Under the pieces are notes generated by a model. The model saw only the letters and a list, made by a program, of their open reading frames with translations, was not told the DNA's origin and ran no database searches. Positions 43,191 to 53,861 of a stretch of 64,000 bases of DNA are shown piece by piece (positions within the stretch are counted from its first letter, which is position 1; each line of letters opens with the position of its first letter). Origin of the DNA: Symbiodinium natans (Eukaryota > Sar > Dinophyceae > Suessiales > Symbiodiniaceae); the NCBI GenBank assembly GCA_905221605.1, contig CAJNDS010002311.1, forward strand, positions 279,501 through 343,500, read 5' to 3'. The position numbers and the translations under genes were made by a program.

Positions 43191-43663
43191 CTGGTGTATA
43201 GTCCTTCACCAAAACCCTAAACACCAAAGCAGCAAGCCTCCACCCCGCACCCCCAAAGCAGAATGCACGCGTTAAAACCAAACAGGGCGGCCGGGGCCGT
43301 CCCTACATCTTAGTAGAGTTAGAAGCCTAAGTCGCGCTGTCAGTCCCATTTTGAGGTGGGAATCCCGATTAAGTGTACATAGCTTAGGCGGACTGCTACT
43401 TGGAGAGTAACCCTGTAATCATACCTTTGAAGACGTCTATACCGTCTTAAGGGGGCATACGGGTGGTTACGATGGGCGACATTCACACCTTCCGCCCCCC
43501 ATAAACCCTTCAAGCTCCCAAAGAGCCCAATACTCCTTATTTAAGGACTATACCTTAAATCATATAGGGATCCTTAGTATGACGTAGGGTACATTCCTTC
43601 ATTAAGGGGTGTTGGGCCCTTTAAGCTTGAGAGAGAGTGGAGCTTCCCTCGGTGAATCTCAGC

Positions 43664-43713
43664 GTCGATGGCCGACTCGGGCGTGTAGAGGAAGGACACC
43701 TGCCGCTTCTCAC
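43664..43713 (-). CDS. coding exon, ASH/HYDIN-like
   Basis: After acceptor gcctggccag the reading is EKRQVSFLYTPESAID, with a GC donor (GAC|GCTGAG). V-S-F-x-Y-T-P-E-S is typical of ASH repeats. The frame also stays open beyond the donor as AEIHRGK. Confidence 0.6.
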
Positions 43714-44184
43714 CTGGCCAGGCAGGGTTTGGGGTTTGGGGTTTGGGGTTTGGGGTTTGGGGTTTAGGGTTTAGGGTTTAGGGTTTAGGTTGTAGGGGTT
43801 AAGGGCCTAGGAGCTTAGGCTTTAAGTTTTAAGGATCGCTTCAGGAGCCTTCTAACGGTTTAGGGTTTAGGGTTTAGGGTTTAGGGTTTAGGGTTTAGGG
43901 TTTAGGGTTTAGGGTTTAGGGTTTAGGGTTTACGGCACGAGCCCTATGGTCTTTAGCATACTGCCTTAGGCTGTAGGTAACACCAAAGCCTAACCTAAAG
44001 GCTTTGGCCCTAAGGTTAACTGCTTGGGACAAAACTGCCGAGAGGCTGAACACCTCGACTCCAGAACCTCAACCCTATTAGCCTAAAACCCTTCGGCTAC
44101 AACCCCAAAACCCCAAACCCCTCGGCCTCTCAGCCCGAATCCCCAAACCCTGAGCCAGAAACCCCAAGCCCCATGCCCAGCCAC

Positions 44185-44230
44185 CTGGAAGCAGCGAGCC
44201 CATGGAGCCGTCAATGCCAGCGTCGACGAC
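44185..44230 (-). CDS. coding exon following a telomeric tract
   Basis: Acceptor accagcttctgag follows CCCTAAA-type sequence. The exon reads VVDAGIDGSMGSLLP, with donor GTGGCT. Confidence 0.5.
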
Positions 44231-44517
44231 CTCAGAAGCTGGTTCGGGGTTTAGGGTTTAGGGTTTTAAGGTTTAGGGTTTAGGCTTTGGGCTTTAGTTT
44301 AGGCTTTAGGCTTGAGGGTCTACTGCAAGGGCTAGGACTGGGCTCCACGGCACTTCGCGAAAGGCTTTAGGAAGCGTGGGATGCTTCTAGTTCAAAATTC
44401 TCGGGCTCAAACTTGGTCAAACCCGCCTAAACTTTAAACCCTAAACCCTAAACCCTAGACCTAATCCCTACACCCTAAACCGTCCAGGACAGGTCACATC
44501 CTTGCAGGAACCCTTAC

Positions 44518-44592
44518 CGGTGTAGGCTCGGAGCCGACTTGCGCGAGGGCCTCTGTGGTTTTCGCCTTCACTGTTCGTGCTTCTCGCTTCTG
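44518..44592 (-). CDS. coding exon after a possible 41-nt intron
   Basis: A 75-nt, phase 0/0 exon reading QKREARTVKAKTTEALAQVG then SEPTP, ended by the consensus donor GTAAGG. Another frame is open through the whole 233-nt block, so the intron is an inference. Confidence 0.45.
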
Positions 44593-44633
44593 CTGATTGG
44601 CTGTCCTGTGCCGCCCGTTTCGTGCATGTCGAC

Positions 44634-44750
44634 CGCCGCTGGCCCCTGTGCTTCTCTTGCGTAACTGAAAGAGATCTCGTCCACCTCAACTTCCACCTCT
44701 CGAGCTGATGCCCAGCAGCGATACAGCCGCACCTCCCTTCGCATGTGCTC
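44634..44750 (-). CDS. coding exon before a possible 41-nt intron
   Basis: The strong acceptor ggtttccttccag opens EHMRREVRLYRCWASAREVE then VEVDEISFSYAREAQGPAA. Reading on leads to a TGA. Using GTCGAC as donor and CAATCAG as acceptor removes 41 nt and joins a second natural frame. Confidence 0.5.
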
Positions 44751-45840
44751 CTGGAAGGAAACCCTAAACCGGTAGCCTAAACCCTAAACAGCCCTAATCC
44801 TAATCCCAAAAAACCCTAAACCTAAACCCCAAACCCTAAACCACTGCAGGTCCTCCACATTCCGAAAGTCTGGGTGCTCTAAACCCTTGTGTTTTATACC
44901 CCGCGGCCCCCTTTCGCAACAATGAAGCTCGCATCCCGTAAGGGAAAGCACCTACCCCCCCCCCTGGATTGCAGACTCTCAGTTTAGGAGGAATGTAGGG
45001 CATCCCTAAACCCTAAACCCTAAACCCTAAACCCTAAACCCTAAACCGTGACTCCTCGGTTATCATCTTCGGCCTTCTCCCTGACACATTTTGAACCAAT
45101 GAAGGGAAGGGGGGGATGGTTTATCGCTGGGACCTTTAAACCCCAGACCCCTAAACCCTAAACCCTAAACCCTAAACCCTAAACCCCAAACCCTAAACCC
45201 TAAACCCTAAACCCTAAACCCTAAACCCTAAACCCAACCCAAACTGAAGCCTAAACCAGGGGCTCCTAAAGGCCCGAAGGAGGTTATTACTTGCTACTCA
45301 TCGGGATTCGGCTTTAGGTTTTTTTTGGGTTTAGGGTTTAGGGTTTAGGGTTTAGGGTTTAGGGTTTAGGGTTTAGGGTTTAGGGTTTAGGGTTTAGGGT
45401 TTAGGGTTTAGGGTTTAGGGTTCAGGGTTGTGAGGGTTTTGGGTTTAGGGCTGAATTATCAATACGAACTCTGAAACCCCAACAGTAGGTGTTAGGCACA
45501 TACTTGGTGCGCAAGGCTTAGGATTTAGGGTTCAAGGATTAGGGTTTTTGGTTTTAGGGTTTAGGGTTCAGGGTTCTTTAAGGCATAGGTTTTGTGGGTG
45601 TAGGGTACCCCCCCCCCCCCATGCACAGAAGGAGACTATACTCCAGATGGAGAAGCTAGGGCATCCACAGTCAACTCACAGCCTTAACTTGAAGATAAAG
45701 CTCGAATACATATGGTGAGTTGTCTAGCTTTGGGTCCCGTTTAGGGTACCCTAAAAAAGGAGGGGCCGCCTTATAATAAGGACCCCAAAAGGACCATGAA
45801 AATTTTAGAGAGATCGCCACATATGCATGTAATGTAGTCG

Positions 45841-45939
45841 CTATAACTCCACTCCACTACAGTCCCGCAGAAAGAAGGCTTTCCCCTTAAGATCCCTTTG
45901 CAAGAGTTCGCGGGGTGGCCTCCCCGCAAAGACCTTGAC
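45841..45939 (-). CDS. coding exon or C-terminus
   Basis: Acceptor gaggctgag, then VKVFAGRPPRELLQRDLKGK and AFFLRDCSGVEL followed by TAG. A GTAGTG donor before the stop would make it internal. Confidence 0.45.
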   Translation of the reverse strand, partial: VKVFAGRPPRELLQRDLKGKAFFLRDCSGVEL

Positions 45940-46323
45940 CTCAGCCTCTAGACCCTGAGCCCTAGAGGCCCTAAGTCTGAACCCTGGAAGCCCTAAACCC
46001 AAAACCCCAAACCCGAAACCCTAAACCCAACCCAAACTTAAGCCTTAACCAGGGACTCCACAAAGGCCCGAAGGAGGCTATCACTCGCCACTCAACGGCT
46101 CTGAAAACCCCAAACAGTAGGTGTTAGGCACATACTTGGCGCCCCAGGCTTAGGGTTTAGGGTTTAGGATTTAGGGTTGAGGGTTTTAGGGCTTAGGCTT
46201 GTTTTGGTTCAGGGATTAGGGTTTGGGGTTTAGGGTTACCCTAAACCCTAAACCCTAAACCCTAAACCCTCAACCCTAAACCCTAAGCCCTAAACCCTAA
46301 ACCCTAAACCCTAAACCCTAAAC

Positions 46324-46408
46324 CCTTGAAATGTAAATACGAAGCCCTCAGCCACGCTGGCCGAGGTGCCGCGATGGTCCCCGGTTTCGCATCCAGGCCA
46401 CCCCAGGA
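46324..46408 (-). CDS. coding exon, possible ASH strand
   Basis: Acceptor gcgttccggcag, then LGWPGCETGDHRGTSASVAE and GFVFTFQ. The donor is the first telomeric unit (G|GTTTAG). S-A-S-V-A-E-x-F-V-F-T-F is consistent with an ASH strand. Confidence 0.5.
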
Positions 46409-46533
46409 CTGCCGGAACGCTTTACGGGTTTGGGGCTTTTAGGGCTTTCTAGAAGGGTTTAGGGCTCGAGGTCTAGGGTTTAGGGTGTTTTGGGTTTAGT
46501 TAGGGCTTTTTGGGTTTAGGGTTTAGGGTTTAG

Positions 46534-46637
46534 GGCGTTTAGGCTGGGATGTTCCCCCGTATACTAACAGACCTTTTATTGGGACTACAATACCCCTTTC
46601 TTAGGATCCCTGTAAAGGACTGTTAGAACATCCCAAG
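46534..46637. mobile_element. MITE family C, copy
   Basis: Arms tgggatgttccccc and gaacatccca with flanking gtttagg duplications. It is inserted into telomeric repeat. Confidence 0.65.
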
Positions 46638-47347
46638 TTTAGGGCTTGTACGGGATCTAGTGGGTTTAGGTCTATAGAGGGTTCAGGGATTACACGGTTT
46701 AGGGAGTGTAAGGTCTAAGGACTATAAGCTACGTAGGGTTTCGGGCTTATCGGGTTTGGGGTTTGGGCTCCGGGGCTTCGGCTGACTGGCAGGGTTTAGG
46801 GTTTAGGGTTTAGGCTTTAGGGTTTAGGGTTTAGGGTTTAGGCTTTAGGCTTTAGGCTTTAGGCTTTAGGGTTTAGGGTTTTTAGAGTTTAGAAGGCTGG
46901 TTGCGGACACTCGAAACATGCAAATCTTCCACAAACCTGTCGAAGCCTCATTTGGATAGTTCTCTAAATTCAGGTTCCCTCTTTAAGGGGCCCCCTAAAC
47001 CCTAAACCCTAAACCCTAAACCCTAAACCCTAAACCCTAAACCCTAAACCCTAAACCCTAAACGTTTCATACGGCACCTTCTAATTAGAAAGGAATCCCG
47101 AAAACGGGAGCAGTGATTTTCGAGAACTCGTGCAGGGCCCCGACTCATCCGCCCGGTGAGACCTAGAGAGTCGGAGCCCAAAGCCCTCAATTCCACGCCA
47201 GGGTTTAGGGTTTAGGGTTTAGAGTTTAGGGTTTAGGGTTTAGGGTTTAGGGTTTAGGGTCATAGTTTGACCAAGCACCAAGGTGCCCTAAACCCTGCAG
47301 CCTTCAAGCTTGAAGGCACGACGACGGCACAAGGTCCCTCCCGAAAA

Positions 47348-47478
47348 ACCCTAAACCCTAAACCCTAAACCCTAAATCCTAAACCCTAAACCCTAAACCC
47401 TAAGCCCTAAACCCTAAACCCTAAACCCTAAATCCTAAACCCTAAACCCTAAACCCTAAACCCTAAACCCTAAACCCT
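47348..47478 (-). repeat. (CCCTAAA)n array
   Basis: About 18 units with occasional AATCCTA variants; on the minus strand it would form the start of an intron. Confidence 0.95.
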
Positions 47479-47596
47479 GCGCCTCCTCTTCGAGCACGTC
47501 CTGAGGCACTTCCTGCCACACCAAACTGGGCTCAGTGCTAGTGTTTCTGCCCACATCCCGGGAAGGATCCGAGAAGTAGAACCCCCAAATAGTACC
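47476..47596 (-). CDS. coding exon with donor in a telomeric repeat
   Basis: A 121-nt exon reading GTIWGFYFSDPSRDVGRNTS then TEPSLVWQEVPQDVLEEEAQ. The acceptor is gtggtatag. The donor G|GTTTAG is the first unit of an 18-copy telomeric array. Function not recognised; acidic C-terminal part. Confidence 0.55.
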
Positions 47597-47639
47597 CTAT
47601 ACCACTACTGGGTCATTCTTAGAGATCTCTTGCTTGATT

Positions 47640-48330
47640 TGTTGGTTGCGTAGCGGTAGCGCTTTCTTGGTCTTGGAACTCATTCTCTCAAGCCCACATA
47701 ATGCAAGCACTCAAGTATGGGCCAGGGCTGGTGAACGCACAATATCGTCTCAAGAATATGATTAATGCGCATGCTTCTGACTGTTTAGCTCTTGTTATTT
47801 GGATTCCTTGCAAAGCGAATTGAACAACAAAAGCTTCCGTACAACTAGAATGTTTTTTACAGTCTGTTCTTGGGATCGCGACACAGACTGTCCGAATATG
47901 TTTTACCGTTACTTTCCACTTCATTTCATGAATCTTGCTGCGACAGTATCTGTCTAATCCGCATGTCTTTTCCCTTGATTTATTGTTCTCCTTTTGTTTC
48001 TTGGGGGGGGGGGGGGGGGCGCCCTCATAACAAGTGCTGTAAATTTGCCGTATTTTAGATGGACTGTGGCGCAGAATGTATGTGCAGCATCCCCAAAATC
48101 CCTGCAATAGATAAGACATCTCCGAACTGGAGATGCTCAGATTAGTATAGTTCTTGGTCCGGCAGTTAGGGGCGGTATTACCACGACGTCTGCATGGGAA
48201 TGAAGACAATGTAGAAAGAGCCACAAGGAATTAGATGAACGAAGAAATGCATTAATGACACACATGTTTTTTACATATTAGAGCCTTTTTGAGGGCCAAA
48301 GAACCTAATGCAAAAACATGGCCGGCCAAA
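47640..48330. other. AT-richer block without telomeric repeats
   Basis: About 700 bp of lower GC and no heptamers, unlike its surroundings. A 178-codon minus frame crosses it, but it includes a poly-proline run made by a 17-nt G tract and has no splice or domain support. Confidence 0.5.
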
Positions 48331-48484
48331 AAATCCTGTACCCAAACCCTAAACCCTACCCTAAACGACGACATGCCCCCTCAACCCTAAACCCTAAACC
48401 CCAAATCCTAAACCCTAAACCCTAAACCCCAAAACCTAAACCTCAAGCCCGAAAAAGAACCAGAATCCGGAGCCCTTGTCCGAC

Positions 48485-48543
48485 CTGCACTGAGAGGTAC
48501 GACGGTAGCCGCCTTCGCTCGCTCAAGGAGGCGGTCTGGGTCC
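48485..48543 (-). CDS. coding exon
   Basis: A 59-nt exon reading TQTASLSERRRLPSYLSVQ, with a GCTATTGAG acceptor and donor GTCGGA; G/C-rich third positions. It is followed by further open frame (VGQGLRILVLF). Confidence 0.5.
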
Positions 48544-48936
48544 CTCAATAGCCCTAAACCCTAAACCCTAAACCCTAAACCCTAAACCCTAAACGTAAAA
48601 ACTAAACCCTAAACTAAACCCTAGGGTTTAGGGTTTAGGGTTCATCTTCTCAAGTGATCACAACTTTGAAGCCCTAATCCCATCTCCTAGACTTGGCAAC
48701 CCTGGGAAAAGAATCCAGATGAACCTCGGCGCTGGTTTAGGGTTTGGGGTTTATGGTGTAGGGTTCAGGGTGTTTCGGGCTTAGCTCTAGGGGCCTGCGC
48801 AACCGACCGCGGGCCTTTGAGTTTAACAGCTGCACGGAAACCTGCCCTAAACCCTAAACCCTTCTGTCAGTGCTTCGAAGGCATGTCAGGCACCCTCGTG
48901 TAGTTCCACTTCTTCTTTGTCCAAGACCGTCTCATC

Positions 48937-49080
48937 GTTCATGGGTTCCCCTACTACCCCCCCTCTACACTATGCCCCCTAGGTCCCATAGCCTTAAGTT
49001 TAGGGACAAGTAGGCTTAATTACGGTCATTTAAGGGGGAAGCTAGTGGTAGGTAACTAGGGGAACCCCTACTACTTCTAC
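48937..49080. mobile_element. MITE family G, copy
   Basis: Begins catgggttcccctactaccc and ends ggggaacccctactac; a second copy is at 21,288-21,453. Confidence 0.65.
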
Positions 49081-49195
49081 ACCCGAAACTCCAAACCCAA
49101 ACCCCAAACCCCAAACCCCAAACCCTAAACCCTAAACCCTAAACCCTAAACCCTAAACCCTAAACCCTAAACCCTAAACCCAACACCCCGAACAC

Positions 49196-49270
49196 ATAGG
49201 GCTCTGCACAGGCGAGGCTCGTGAAGGCATATCTTCGCTTCAGCGCCGACTCGTTCACGATGGTGAGCCG
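49196..49270 (-). CDS. coding exon, ASH/HYDIN-like
   Basis: A 75-nt, phase 0/0 exon reading RLTIVNESALKRRYAFTSLA then CAEPY. L-x-I-V-N-E-S is the N-x-S core strand of ASH repeats. Acceptor gtgctgcaggcag, donor GTGTTC. Third positions about 76% G/C. Confidence 0.7.
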
Positions 49271-49902
49271 CTGCCTGCAGCACGTGCGCGCGCATCATCT
49301 CAGGGCTTGGGGACCCTTTAGCCCCTTGCAAAAACAATCTACCTGAAACCCTAAACCCTAAACCCTAAACCCTAGACCCTAAACCCTAAACCCTAAACCC
49401 TAAACCCTGAACCCTGAACCCGAAACCGACGGCTTAAGGTTTACCGTCGAAGAGCGCAGGGTCCATTTGCCATCGCCGGGCCTACATCATCGGGGTTCAG
49501 AAAAACTTTAGGACTTGGGGCCACTGATTTTGCAACCGCTCAGCCTCAAACATCCCTAAGGCTTGAGCCCGGAACCCTAAATGCATACAAACTCATATCC
49601 CTGAACCTTGACTAAACCCCTTAAACTCTTGGAACCCCAGAATTTGTTGGACCCCGAAACCCCGAAGGGCTTGAAGTTCCAAGATCTCGAGCTGACGTCT
49701 TTAAATTTTTAGGGTTTAGGGTTTAGAGTCTAGCGTTCAGCGCTGAAAGCTAGGTAAATGAGTCTAATTCTCTGCTAAAGACCCAGACGCAATCATATCC
49801 CCTGGTGTAGCCCAGATGATATTACGGTTTAGGGTTTAGGGCTGGTTTCCATTTACGAGAGAACCCAACATGCAAAAAGAGCAAAAAGGTACCCTGTGAG
49901 AC

Positions 49903-49946
49903 CAGGTCCTCCCAGAAAAGTCAACCATTCACCCGGCAGCCAATCT
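49903..49946 (-). CDS. putative short exon
   Basis: Reads DWLPGEWLTFLGGP between acceptor ccagtgttgag and donor GTCTCA. No domain recognised. Confidence 0.35.
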
Positions 49947-50122
49947 CTCAACACTGGCAGGGCTTTCGAGTTTCGGGTCTAGGGTTTAGGGTTGAGGGTT
50001 TAGGGTTTAGGGTTAGGGTTTAAGGTTCAGGGTTCAGGGTTCAGGGTTTAGGGGCCTTAGGGTTTAGGGTTCAGGGTTTAGGGTTTAGGGTTTAGAGAGA
50101 GGAATGTCTCGGGCCCGCGCAC

Positions 50123-50180
50123 GGCGGAGGTCCCGACCAAGCACGGGCCGAAGTTCAGCTCTCCGGGCAGGAAGGTCATC
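50123..50180 (-). CDS. coding exon, ASH/HYDIN-like
   Basis: A 58-nt exon reading MTFLPGELNFGPCLVGTSA, with nearly every third position G or C. LPGELNFGPCLVGTSA matches the start of a typical ASH repeat (F-G-x-x-x-V-G). Acceptor gacgctgag, donor GTGCGC. Confidence 0.7.
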
Positions 50181-50539
50181 CTCAGCGTCTAGGATCTCTG
50201 GGCGGATTACAGGGTTTAGGGCTACCCAGGATTTAGGGTTTAGGGTTTAGGGTTTAGGGTTTAGGGTTCAGGGTTTAGGGTTTAGGGTTTAGGGTTTAGG
50301 GTTTAGGGGTTGCACCTTCGACCCTTAAGGTTGTAACCCTGGGTTTTGGGGGGGACCCTTTTGAAGATCCTTAAGGTATGAATAAGGGCCATATTGGGAG
50401 GAAGTTTGGGGGAACCTTTTGAGGGTTTAGGGTTTAGGGTTTAGGGTCAACCTTAGGGGTGCGAGTCTTAAACCCTTGACAGCTGGGCAGTGGCGGGGTT
50501 GTGGAGCGGCCGGGGCGGTGGGGTTGGTGTCTAGGATTC

Positions 50540-50672
50540 CAAGTATGGGCCCATAATTTGGGTCCCTTGTTATAAACCCTGGTAATTATACACTATGTAT
50601 AGCAAGGGCCCATACTGTACTTGGGATCCCTATAAACAAGGGTAAGGGACCATGCTACGGGCCCATGGTTCC
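50540..50672. mobile_element. MITE family E, copy
   Basis: Contains inverted gggcccata/tatgggccc and gggaccat blocks shared with 147-213, 27,664-27,798 and 36,711-36,806. Confidence 0.55.
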
Positions 50673-50729
50673 CACCTTAGATATAGGGTGGGTGTAGGGT
50701 TTGGGGTTTATGGGGGGTTGGGTTCGGTG

Positions 50730-50870
50730 TAGGGTTTAGGGTTTAGGGTTTAGGGTTTAGGGTTTAGGGTTTAGGGTTTAGGGTTTAGGGTTTAGGGTTT
50801 AGGGTTTAGGGTTTAGGGTTTAGGGTTTAGGGTTTAGGGCTTAGGGTTTAGGGTTTAGGGTTTAGGGTTT
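50730..50870 (+). repeat. (TTTAGGG)n array
   Basis: About 20 consecutive units, one of them a CTTAGGG variant. It ends at a G-run. Confidence 0.95.
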
Positions 50871-51259
50871 AACAGGGGGGGGGGGGGCGGGCATCCTAAA
50901 CCCTCCGGAACCATGCTGCTAGCCTGGTCTCAAAGGCGTCTCGCACTCGCCAAGCATGAAACTCCCAAGTTCAGAAAGGGCTGTTACGGGGTTCAGTGTT
51001 TAGGGCTTGGTCCGAATTACGTTGCGAATCTAAGTTGTCAAGCTCACAACAGAATTAGGAACCCCAAGGAAAGGAAAACAAAGGACGCAAATAACAACAG
51101 CCATCATAATCACGAAAATAATAGTAGCAATGATAATAACAAACCCTGAGAATGATAAAACAAAATGACAATAATAACATGAATAGTCACAAGAAGAATC
51201 ATCATCATAATTACAAAATAGTGATAGAAAACAAAGAACAAGAAGGAAACTCCTTGCAC

Positions 51260-51310
51260 TGCGTCAGAAAGTCCAAAGATGATTCTCCACCCGCCCGAGC
51301 CCTTTACCAC
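51260..51310 (-). CDS. coding exon downstream of introner-like MITE C
   Basis: Continues the exon at 51,428 in phase 0 as VVKGSGGWRIIFGLSDA, with donor GTGCAA. The junction GKSE|VVKGSGGW is a natural-looking sequence. Confidence 0.5.
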
Positions 51311-51317
51311 CTCGGAC

Positions 51318-51426
51318 TTCGGATGTTCTCCCTTATACTAAGAGTCCCTACTAGGGATTCTAGAAGTCCTCTTGAAAATCCCTTTTAAGGACTGCTAGTT
51401 CGTCAGTATCAGGGGGAACATCCCAA
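51318..51426. mobile_element. MITE family C forming an intron
   Basis: Arms TTCGGATGTTC and GAACATCCCAA, with flanking 8-bp duplication CCTCGGAC (51,310-51,317 and 51,427-51,434). On the minus strand the duplication reads GTCCGAGG, so each copy supplies an AG/GT junction and removal of 51,311-51,427 restores a continuous frame. An 8-bp duplication is usual for hAT-type elements. Confidence 0.7.
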
Positions 51427-51427
51427 C

Positions 51428-51531
51428 CTCGGACTTTCCGCTCCGAGTCGCGCATCTGTGGTGAATGTTCCAATGAGGCAGGTGTTGACCGGAAGCACCT
51501 GCGCCAAGCAAAAGCGCACGAGGCGAGATTG
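51428..51531 (-). CDS. coding exon upstream of introner-like MITE C
   Basis: The acceptor cttctctccag opens a 104-nt exon. In the frame that joins smoothly across the element it reads ISPRALLLGAGASGQHLPHW and ends ...SGKSE. The donor GTTGGG is formed by the last base of the target duplication plus the first bases of the element. Confidence 0.5.
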
Positions 51532-51756
51532 CTGGAGAGAAGCCCTCTGACAATCCTCAATCCTGAAATCCTAAACCCTACACGGTCCTAAAACGCCCGG
51601 AAGCAGAGGGGTACCGAACTCTATATGTTTGGATGAAGGAATCCCCAAAAGGGTGTGGCGTTGAAAGATGTCCGAACACGATATAACCATCGCTATGCAC
51701 CATCGCTATAGCCTACGTACAACCCGTGAACCTCCAAGCACATACCATTATAAAAT

Positions 51757-51808
51757 CTTGGTAGTCCAGTAACCCATCTTATCATAAGGGTACCACTAGG
51801 CTACCAAG
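51757..51808. mobile_element. MITE family B, minimal 52-bp copy
   Basis: Two inverted arms only: CTTGGTAGTCCAGTAACC and GGTACCACTAGGCTACCAAG. It offers a GT donor and AG acceptor on either strand. Confidence 0.75.
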
Positions 51809-51968
51809 AAGTCCAGTGTTGTCCTCCGGTGTGGAAGCGGGATCGCAGAGTTTGGGATTTCGGGCAAGCCCAATGGGCCAAAGTCAGCTATGCATGTGGA
51901 CGGCGCGGACGGGAGGGCCCCTGAGAATATCTCTGGCAATGACGACAAGAACTCGACCCGGGAGTAAA
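51809..51968 (-). CDS. coding exon ending at MITE B
   Basis: A 160-nt exon. It reads YSRVEFLSSLPEIFSGALPS and on to CIADFGPLGLPEIPNSAIPL then PHRRTTLDFL. ADFGPLGLPEIPNS resembles the ASH turn. Its donor GTAGCC is the arm of the 52-bp family B element. A competing plus-strand two-exon ORF uses the same element as a 48-nt intron (see findings). Confidence 0.45.
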
Positions 51969-52406
51969 CTAGGAATAAACGGGTACCCTTTTTGGTTTTA
52001 AGGGGATTATGAGGGAACCCCAACCAGAAACAAAGGGAAAAAGGGCCTACTCCCGGTCCTAGATAAACATGATGTTGATAATGAAGTCTCTAGGCTGGCC
52101 TACGCTACTACATCTTTGGCAGCGTCCCTTAACGATAATGGCTTCTAGACTTGGAAGAACCACCATGCAAACAAACGGTCCACAACCTACAGCACGTACC
52201 AGTCCCCTAAGCCTGAGACTAAGCCTAAGCTCTAAGCCCTAAACCCTAAACCACAGTGTTGCTAACGTCTGGGTGTGTGTGTGTGTGCGTCCGCACTAGA
52301 TATATGAATGAACATTCTAGGGTCCCTTCTGTCTCCCAAACCCTAAACCCTAAACCCTAAACCCTAAACCCTAAACCCTAAACCCTAAACTGTCTCCTTT
52401 CTACAC

Positions 52407-52453
52407 AGGGCTGACATGTCTTGCTTGTCTCCCAAGATGACACAGTGCAGGGC
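52407..52453 (-). CDS. putative coding exon
   Basis: Reads ALHCVILGDKQDMSA after tcgtttctgag, donor GTGTAG. A plus-strand alternative starts after the excellent acceptor tcctttctacacag and reads ADMSCLSPKMTQCRASETS. Confidence 0.4.
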
Positions 52454-52613
52454 CTCAGAAACGAGCCTAGGGTTTAGGGTTCAAAGTTCAAGGTAGTAGG
52501 GTTTGGGTTTAGGGGACGGGGTTTAGGGTATGGGGTTAGGGTTTAGGGTTTAGGGTTTAGGGCAGGGTTTAGGGAAGGGGTTTAGGGTTTAGGCCTTAGG
52601 GTTTGGGAGGCAC

Positions 52614-52663
52614 TCCGATGCCCGGTCGATGCCTGGTCCGCCCCGACAATGCGCATCGGAATC
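52614..52663 (-). CDS. coding exon
   Basis: A 50-nt exon reading IPMRIVGADQASTGHR, with acceptor ttcaaaaaatcag and donor GTGCCT. The I-P-x-R-I-x-G pattern is compatible with an ASH strand. Confidence 0.45.
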
Positions 52664-52902
52664 CTGATTTTTTGAACCACCAAAGCCAACAAACCCTAAA
52701 CTCTAAATCGTAAACCCTACACCCTACACCTTACAGCCTCATGCTCTTGGGGTTTCGGGTTGAGGGCCCTCAAGTTCGAACCGCGGATCTTTCCCGGACC
52801 AACGCCGCACCCTAACCCTCATAAAACCTATAAACCTGTGAATCCTATAAACCCCCTAAAACCCTATAAACACTGTAAACCCTATAATACCCTAACAACC
52901 AA

Positions 52903-53006
52903 TAACTTGGGATGTTCCCCATTCTAGGGATTGTAGTACCCTAAAACCCTAAACCCTACTAGAATCCCTCTTCAAGACTGCTAGTACAAGAGGGAACAAC
53001 CCAACC
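52903..53006. mobile_element. MITE family C, copy
   Basis: Ends ttgggatgttcccc and gggaacaacccaa, with a short telomeric insertion (accctaaaccct) in the middle. Confidence 0.6.
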
Positions 53007-53130
53007 TGAAGGCCTTAGAACCCATCCCTCGGCTGCTTAAAGGGAAGCTGTCAAAAGAGCCGGTTCAGTGTTTAGGGTTTAGGGTTTAGGGTTTAGGGAT
53101 TGGGGTTAAGGGTTTAGGGTTTCGGGCTAC

Positions 53131-53195
53131 TGCCGCACAGACTCCGGAACGCACCAGGCACGTCAGGACGCTTGGCGTCCCGATATTCCGGGTGC
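53131..53195 (-). CDS. coding exon, ASH-like
   Basis: A 65-nt exon reading TRNIGTPSVLTCLVRSGVCA then A, with acceptor atcctagcag and donor GTAGCC. R-N-I-G-x-P-S-V suits an ASH repeat. Confidence 0.5.
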
Positions 53196-53861
53196 CTGCT
53201 AGGATGCAAGGTGTTTTGCGCTTCAGGCTTTTTATGTAGGGTTTATAGAGGCCCCGGGACCAGCGAGCCGAACTAGTACAACCGGAAAACCCCTAAAACC
53301 TAACCCCAACATCGGGGGTGAGAGAGTTGCGTTGCTTCGGGCTTTATGGCTTGGGTCTATAGGGCCGAGGGTTGTTCCTGAACCCTAAACCCTAAATCGT
53401 TGGACCCTGCACTTCTGCAATTTGGTTTGGGGCAGTAAGGCTGGAGGGTTCAGGGTTAGGGTTCAGAATTGAGGGTTTAGGGTTTAGGGTTCAGAATTTA
53501 GGGTTTAGGGTTTAAGTCGTCCGGGCTTCTGCTCTGCTTCTGTTCCCTGTGTTCAAGGTCTTCTCGAGGCAAAAATCCCCAGCAGAAAGAGCTAGACGCA
53601 AATCTCATAAACCCAAAAAACCCCATAAACCCTACAAACCCTACAAACCTTACAAACCCTACAAACTCTGTCAACCCTAAAAACCCTAAACGCTCGAAGC
53701 CCCCTGAAACCCTAAACTCTACCAGCCCCGAACGCCACGAATCTGCAGCAGAAAGAGATGGACGCAAATCATAAACCTTGTAAACCCTGTAAACCCCACA
53801 AACCCCATAAACCCTATAAACACCAAACACTCGAAGCCCCTAGGCCCTAAACCCTACGGTG

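Noticed and set aside
47688-48224. 178-codon minus-strand ORF
   Set aside because: AT-rich, contains a run of prolines from a G homopolymer, no recognisable domain and no splice context.
52745-52800. GGTTCGAA-like tRNA B box on the minus strand
   Set aside because: No matching D-arm or anticodon arm at the right distance.
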